Shown here piece by piece: positions 14,829 to 18,286 of a stretch of 18,286 nucleotides of DNA (position 1 is its first letter; every line of letters begins with the position of its first letter). The notes under the pieces are model-generated. The model had not been told where the DNA came from. It searched no databases and saw only the letters and a program-made list of their open reading frames with translations. Origin of the DNA: Bacillota bacterium (GTDB taxonomy: Bacteria; Bacillota; Clostridia; Peptostreptococcales; Anaerovoracaceae); the NCBI GenBank assembly GCA_905372035.1, contig CAJPNN010000032.1:1-18286 (forward strand). Direction: 5' to 3'. The position numbers and the translations under genes were made by a program.

Positions 14829-15044
14829 TCATATAACTTTTTCACATTCTACAATTTCTGAAATATCACAGTCTAATGCATTACAAATCCTAAGTAAAAC
14901 ATCTGTAGTTACATTTTGCCCATTCTTTATTTTATAGAATGTACTTTTACTCACATTTGCCTTTTCCATAAGTTCATTGCTTGTCATATCTAAATCAATT
15001 AGTTTTTGATGTAAAACCTGTTTGAATACTGTAGTTTTATTACT
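14829..15044 (-). pseudogene. XRE-family helix-turn-helix regulator lacking a clear start
   Basis: The open stretch encodes a small Cro/CI-type DNA-binding domain. Recognisable are MTSNELMEKANVSKSTFYKI (20-39), the turn and recognition helices, and NGQNVTTDVLLRICNALDCD (41-60), typical of compact XRE regulators. It ends at TGA (14829-14831). No ATG or ribosome binding site fits the expected N-terminus about 15-20 residues before the HTH. The frame runs back past 15044 through non-homologous codons to a TGA near 15078. It is either a 5'-damaged gene or one using a non-ATG start. The operator at 13636-13653, close by before the IS1595 insertion, is its natural candidate site (inference). Confidence 0.65.
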
Positions 15045-15237
15045 TATCTGAAAAAAGACCTGTTGTTCGTATTCTCAACATCTTATACTACCCTATTCGT
15101 CTTCTCTCAGTATTTTCTCGTACTGTAAGCATAGTAATTTCGATTTTTGATATACATACTTTTATCCTGTCTTGTAGCGTAAATAGTATGGTCTCATGTA
15201 GAGCCGATACGCATTCAATAACCCCTTTTTCAGTGGA

Positions 15238-15450
15238 TTACATCTGCATCAGTCCACTTACAATAGCGAGAAATCCTATTACCATACAAGCATAACAAAC
15301 AAATTTGTTATTGTTTGAATTTCTTTTTTTGAATAACAACACTGCTCCAACAAGGATTAGCAACAATCCAAACCATACACTTCCCAAATATAATTTTGAT
15401 GCCATTCTATCAAGAAAATTGTCCACTGTTCCTTCTATTTTTTGTTCCAT
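15238..15450 (-). CDS. Small two-helix membrane protein of the ABC transporter operon
   Basis: The 70-residue protein has a charged N-terminus and two hydrophobic segments (about 21-41 and 50-69) separated by a basic loop, KKRNSNNNK. I do not recognise a family. Its ATG overlaps the stop codon of the permease gene by one base, so it is translationally coupled and probably works with the transporter, for example as an accessory or immunity-like subunit. It is the last gene of the tetR operon. No clear terminator follows, and 15045-15237 shows nothing else I can support. Confidence 0.8.
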   Translation of the reverse strand: MEQKIEGTVDNFLDRMASKLYLGSVWFGLLLILVGAVLLFKKRNSNNNKFVCYACMVIGFLAIVSGLMQM

Positions 15451-16160
15451 TATAAAACCTCCATCTTATTTATTTTTTTCATCAAAAATATCGAACACAA
15501 GATACCAATCATTACCATTGCCGCTGCTAACACATACATCGATGCTCGATTAGGGTTTGCATTTACCACAATATTACACATTAACGAAGCAAGGAGAACT
15601 GCAGAAATAATAGTTGTCGGCACTGATTTTTTGATAAATCCGATTCCTACTGCTATCACTCCGATAGTTGCAGCTATCGCTGACATCAATATGGTATTTT
15701 CAACAACGTTCAAGATAATAGAAACTGTAAAGTTGTTTCCTACAAGATGAATGAAATTTTCAGTGATACCGAATATCAAAAAAACAATAAAGTTACAGAT
15801 AATCATTGATATAATCGTAAATCCACACACAATCAAAAGTTTGGATAACACAACCTTTTTTCGACTGACCGGATAGGAAAAAAGTAAAATAGGTCGCTTA
15901 CCCGAATAATCTTCAATAACAAACCTGCAATACATCACTGCAGACATCACACAAAATACTGCCATGTTAAAAACACAAAATAGAGAAATAAGATTATCAT
16001 ATCCTGCAAAAATTGCCATGTCTTTATCATTCGGATCTATCAAAGGGGCATATGCAAAAAGAAAAAGGAAACCAATCATCGTAATCGCTATGATAATATC
16101 CGCTAAGATATAAGTGTTGATGTTATTCTTTTTTAATTCCAATCTAATCAGCGTTTTCAT
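15450..16160 (-). CDS. ABC-2-type transporter permease
   Basis: This 236-residue integral membrane protein has about six hydrophobic segments, beginning with NTYILADIIIAITMIG near residue 15. A cytoplasmic loop (KRPILLFSYPVSRKKVV, about 85-104) is typical of ABC-2 permeases paired with BcrA-like ATPases. It overlaps the ATPase gene by 17 nt and the small downstream membrane gene by one base. It is likely half of a peptide or drug exporter; the substrate cannot be told from sequence. Confidence 0.88.
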   Translation of the reverse strand: MKTLIRLELKKNNINTYILADIIIAITMIGFLFLFAYAPLIDPNDKDMAIFAGYDNLISLFCVFNMAVFCVMSAVMYCRFVIEDYSGKRPILLFSYPVSRKKVVLSKLLIVCGFTIISMIICNFIVFLIFGITENFIHLVGNNFTVSIILNVVENTILMSAIAATIGVIAVGIGFIKKSVPTTIISAVLLASLMCNIVVNANPNRASMYVLAAAMVMIGILCSIFLMKKINKMEVL

Positions 16161-16887
16161 TTTCTTTTCTCCCTATCATAATATCCATAAAATACTCTTC
16201 CAGACCTGATGGATACTCTACCTTCACCTTATCCATCGAGACCTCTCTCACTATCGTTCCGTTGACAATGACCCCTATTGTATCCGCAATATGCTCTATT
16301 TCTGTCAAAATATGACTGGAAATCAGTAATGTCATACCCTCTGTTTTTGCAAGGTACAAAAATAAGTCCCTCATTTCCTTAATTCCCATAGGATCCAGTC
16401 CGTTAATCGGCTCATCCAGAATCAATAGTTGTGGTTTATGGATAATTGCTCTTGCAATCGCTAAACGCTGACGCATCCCCAAGGAAAAAGTAGATACCGG
16501 CTGAACACCAATATCCTTTAATCCGACTTTTGACAAGACATCCTCTACATTCCCACCTTCCTTGCCCATGTAGGCAAGATGCATATGCAAATTTTCTGCT
16601 GCCGACAAATGTTCATAAAAAATGGGAGTTTCTATCAAAGTACCAATCTGTGATAACATATCACTCGGTGTTGAAAGAGTATCTATTCCAAACATTTGTA
16701 ATTTTCCCATAGTCGGTGTAAGAAGTCCTGAGAGAAGTTTGAATACCGTTGTTTTCCCCGCTCCGTTCGCACCTAAAAAACCATAAATCGAACCTTTTTC
16801 TACATGCATATTACAACCTTTAATTACTTCCTTACCGCCAAAAGTTTTTGTAAGGTTATTTGTTTCTATAATGAAATGATGATTCAT
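16144..16887 (-). CDS. ABC transporter ATP-binding protein
   Basis: The start at 16887 (247 residues, MNHHFIIETNNLTKTF) has AAAGGAGG 9 nt upstream, inside the end of the TetR gene; starting at 16962 would add 25 residues encoded within tetR. Walker A is GANGAGKTT (39-47), the signature FSLGMRQR, Walker B LLILDEP followed by INGLDP, and the switch His lies in LLISSH. It belongs with the BcrA/lantibiotic-protection type of single-domain exporters. The gene overlaps tetR by 32 nt and the permease by 17 nt. Confidence 0.93.
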   Translation of the reverse strand: MNHHFIIETNNLTKTFGGKEVIKGCNMHVEKGSIYGFLGANGAGKTTVFKLLSGLLTPTMGKLQMFGIDTLSTPSDMLSQIGTLIETPIFYEHLSAAENLHMHLAYMGKEGGNVEDVLSKVGLKDIGVQPVSTFSLGMRQRLAIARAIIHKPQLLILDEPINGLDPMGIKEMRDLFLYLAKTEGMTLLISSHILTEIEHIADTIGVIVNGTIVREVSMDKVKVEYPSGLEEYFMDIMIGRKENENAD

Positions 16888-17545
16888 CGGTCTTATCCTC
16901 CTTTGGATATAATTTTTGCAATAGCTCCAACGATTTTTCAATAAGTTCATCACTGAATACATCGATGCCTATCGACTTCATAATATATTGTAAAAATCCG
17001 AGTCTCGAGGATAACTTCTCACCATCACAGTCAAAAACAGCCGGATCACACCACACATTGAGCAATAGCATAAAAACTTCCGCACATTCATCCGGAAAAT
17101 CTGTAACGATAGAGCCATCTTGTATTCCTTTCTTAATAATTTTTGAAACAAAGTTAGAATCCTTATTGACACAAGATTGCATGTAGGATAGGACAAACTC
17201 TGCACTTTTCATGTGTACACTCATTGCATCATCTAAATAATGTGCTTCCTGATTCTCGATATTTTTCTCCAAAATAAGTTGCAACTGTTCTTTTCCACTC
17301 AAAAACCGGGTCTCTTCCATAAAGTTTTCTATTGTACCCTTTACACTTTGTTCCTGCTTCTCCATAACAGATTTGATAATTTCATCCTTCGATTTAAAAT
17401 GATGATAAATAGCCCCCTTGGATATTCCAGCAGCTGTTGCAATATCCATCATGCTGGTCTTATCGAATCCCTTTTGTAAAAACAGCTTCGCTGATACGGA
17501 TAAAATAGCCTCAATGGTAGCCTTTGCATTATATTCTTTCGCCAT
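16856..17545 (-). CDS. TetR-family transcriptional repressor
   Basis: The 229-residue regulator heads the transporter operon. Residues 8-55 form the TetR HTH: AILSVSAKLFLQKGFDKTS, then MMDIATAAGISKGAIYHHFKS. The remaining helices would bind ligand and dimerise. AAGAAGGTG lies about 8 nt before the ATG. Its promoter carries a CCGA/TCGG palindrome at the transcription start, so it most likely represses its own operon and releases it when the exported compound or a related signal binds. Confidence 0.92.
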   Translation of the reverse strand: MAKEYNAKATIEAILSVSAKLFLQKGFDKTSMMDIATAAGISKGAIYHHFKSKDEIIKSVMEKQEQSVKGTIENFMEETRFLSGKEQLQLILEKNIENQEAHYLDDAMSVHMKSAEFVLSYMQSCVNKDSNFVSKIIKKGIQDGSIVTDFPDECAEVFMLLLNVWCDPAVFDCDGEKLSSRLGFLQYIMKSIGIDVFSDELIEKSLELLQKLYPKEDKTDESSFHYRNK

Positions 17546-17570
17546 AGCTGATACACCTTCTTATTAAATT

Positions 17571-17617
17571 CCGACCGTTCGGTTTTTTATAATATCTTTT
17601 ATCTGTTATTTTGTCAA
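17571..17617 (-). promoter_or_regulatory. tetR operon promoter and operator
   Basis: On the minus strand consensus TTGACA (17617-17612), 17 bp and TATTAT (17594-17589) form a strong promoter. The 12-bp sequence CCGACCGTTCGG (17571-17582), with palindromic CCGA and TCGG ends, lies at the expected start site, where bound repressor would block transcription. Confidence 0.85.
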
Positions 17618-17638
17618 GAGCTTTTATAAATTATTCTC

Positions 17639-17815
17639 TCACCTTTCTTTTAGCTTCCTCATATACCTATAATTGTACTCCCGCTTCTTTTCTCTCTTTT
17701 TCCTTAGTTTTTCCAATTCCTCAAGTTCTTCTTTTACAGGCTCTTTTTTCGGCATTTCAAACTTACCAATAAAATTTAAGTATATTTCAACTTCCTGTGT
17801 CCTCTCATAGTTTGC
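17639..17815 (-). pseudogene. C-terminal tail of a DUF4368-type large serine recombinase
   Basis: A 58-codon open stretch reads YERTQEVEIYLNFIGKFEMP, followed by a Lys/Glu/Arg-rich helix (KEELEELEKLRKKREKKRE). This matches the extreme C-terminus of TnpX-like serine recombinases carrying DUF4368, which end with I-x-I-x-x-N-F-I-G-K and then a charged tail. A TAG precedes it in frame and the catalytic domains are absent, so it is a remnant of a lost integrative element. The assignment rests on a short motif. Confidence 0.55.
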
Positions 17816-17911
17816 CTATATCCCTATTTTTATATAATCCTACTCTTGTGTTTTAAATTTTTATCTACCAAAGGCTCAATAAAACAAAACTCTTAAACAT
17901 ATCCCCCAAAT

Positions 17912-17946
17912 AAAAAGAGCCGGTGCAGTCCTAAGGCCACACCGAC
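17912..17946 (-). terminator. Rho-independent terminator after the partial gene at the right edge
   Basis: Arms at 17919-17925 and 17940-17946 pair over 7 bp with one G-T wobble. On the minus strand they are followed by CTCTTTTTATTT. The hairpin lies 8 nt after the stop at 17954. Confidence 0.85.
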
Positions 17947-17953
17947 AATAGAC

Positions 17954-18286
17954 CTATCTTTCAGCTTCTTTCGATATTTTATTCTTTTCTTTAGATATTT
18001 CTCTTTCTTCACTCCGATGTTTCTTAATTGAACCAATCACCGATTCCTTTTTCTTTTCAGTTTTATTTCTCCCCATATACTCATTCATATTGTTTTTCAG
18101 ATGTTCCAATTCATCATATTCAACTGATAATGAATTATGCTTCTTCGCAATCTCTTCTTGTTTAGTTTGTAATTCCTTAGAATGCTCGTTTAATTTCCTG
18201 AAAATATTTTTACCTGATTTTGTCTTTAACCCTCCTACTACAACATGTGTTGTCTGTTTGATAGGAACACAATTTATTTGCCTCGT
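17954..18286 (-). CDS. C-terminal part of an unrecognised charged, coiled-coil protein
   Basis: An open frame of 110 codons enters from the right edge and ends at TAG (17954-17956), with a terminator just after. The visible part begins near INCVPIKQTTHVVVGGLK and continues as a long Lys/Glu-rich helix with heptad-like hydrophobics (about residues 30-70) and a second basic helix to the end. Such tails occur on mobilisation and recombination proteins, which would suit the adjacent recombinase remnant, but I do not recognise the family. The N-terminus is outside the window. Confidence 0.6.
   Translation of the reverse strand, partial: TRQINCVPIKQTTHVVVGGLKTKSGKNIFRKLNEHSKELQTKQEEIAKKHNSLSVEYDELEHLKNNMNEYMGRNKTEKKKESVIGSIKKHRSEEREISKEKNKISKEAER

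Noticed and set aside
14829..15044. Using the internal Met in MTSNELMEK as the true start of the XRE gene
   Set aside because: It would remove the first helix of the HTH fold and has no Shine-Dalgarno before it.

Overview
The window is A+T-rich DNA from a low-GC Bacillota, most likely a gut- or oral-type clostridium. The signs are a Clostridioides difficile-like type I-B (Cst1 variety) CRISPR-Cas locus with a repeat whose 5' handle is ATGTAAAT, AGGAGG-type ribosome binding sites, and IS110 and IS1595 elements. No species can be named from the sequence alone.

Layout. 1-2169: CRISPR array of 33 identical 30-bp repeats and 32 complete spacers, entering from the left edge and transcribed on the minus strand. 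2170-2621: leader. 2622-11131: complete minus-strand operon cas6-cas8b(Cst1)-cas7-cas5-cas3-cas4-cas1-cas2, running towards the array with tight or overlapping junctions. 11132-12640: an IS110-family element on the plus strand whose transposase has a C-terminal frameshift. 12640-13125: a compact regulatory region (see below). 13214-13438: remnant of a phospholipase-D-like gene. 13462-13653: a terminator and an operator/promoter. 13682-14796: an intact IS1595-family element with 25-bp inverted repeats and an 8-bp target duplication. 14829-15044: an XRE-type regulator lacking a clear start. 15238-17617: a TetR-autoregulated ABC transporter operon. 17639-17815: tail of a DUF4368-type serine recombinase. 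17954-18286: C-terminal end of an unrecognised charged protein leaving the window.

The main discovery candidate is at 12640-13125, upstream of the cas operon and beyond the IS110 element. A good sigma-70 promoter (12968-12996, plus strand) precedes two degenerate CRISPR repeats (13034-13062 and 13085-13107) separated by about 22-25 nt. This is the layout of a CreA/CreR-type crRNA-like guide. Reading the guide from the first base after the pseudo-handle, its first 17 bases match a site at 12752-12768 at every position except 6 and 12, and position 18 is the next mismatch. Those are the positions flipped out in type I Cascade. The site is preceded directly by CCA, a PAM used by the related C. 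difficile I-B system. It abuts the -35 box of a strong minus-strand promoter (12720-12748) and covers the -10 of a possible plus-strand promoter (12742-12770). Both promoters lead to very small ORFs.

Interpretation (inference). Cascade from this operon, loaded with the pseudo-crRNA, represses a neighbouring promoter. That promoter would belong either to a CreT-like toxin (a CreTA module that makes the cell depend on its CRISPR system) or to the cas operon itself (autorepression). The IS110 element now separates this control region from cas6, so the original wiring may be broken or rerouted.
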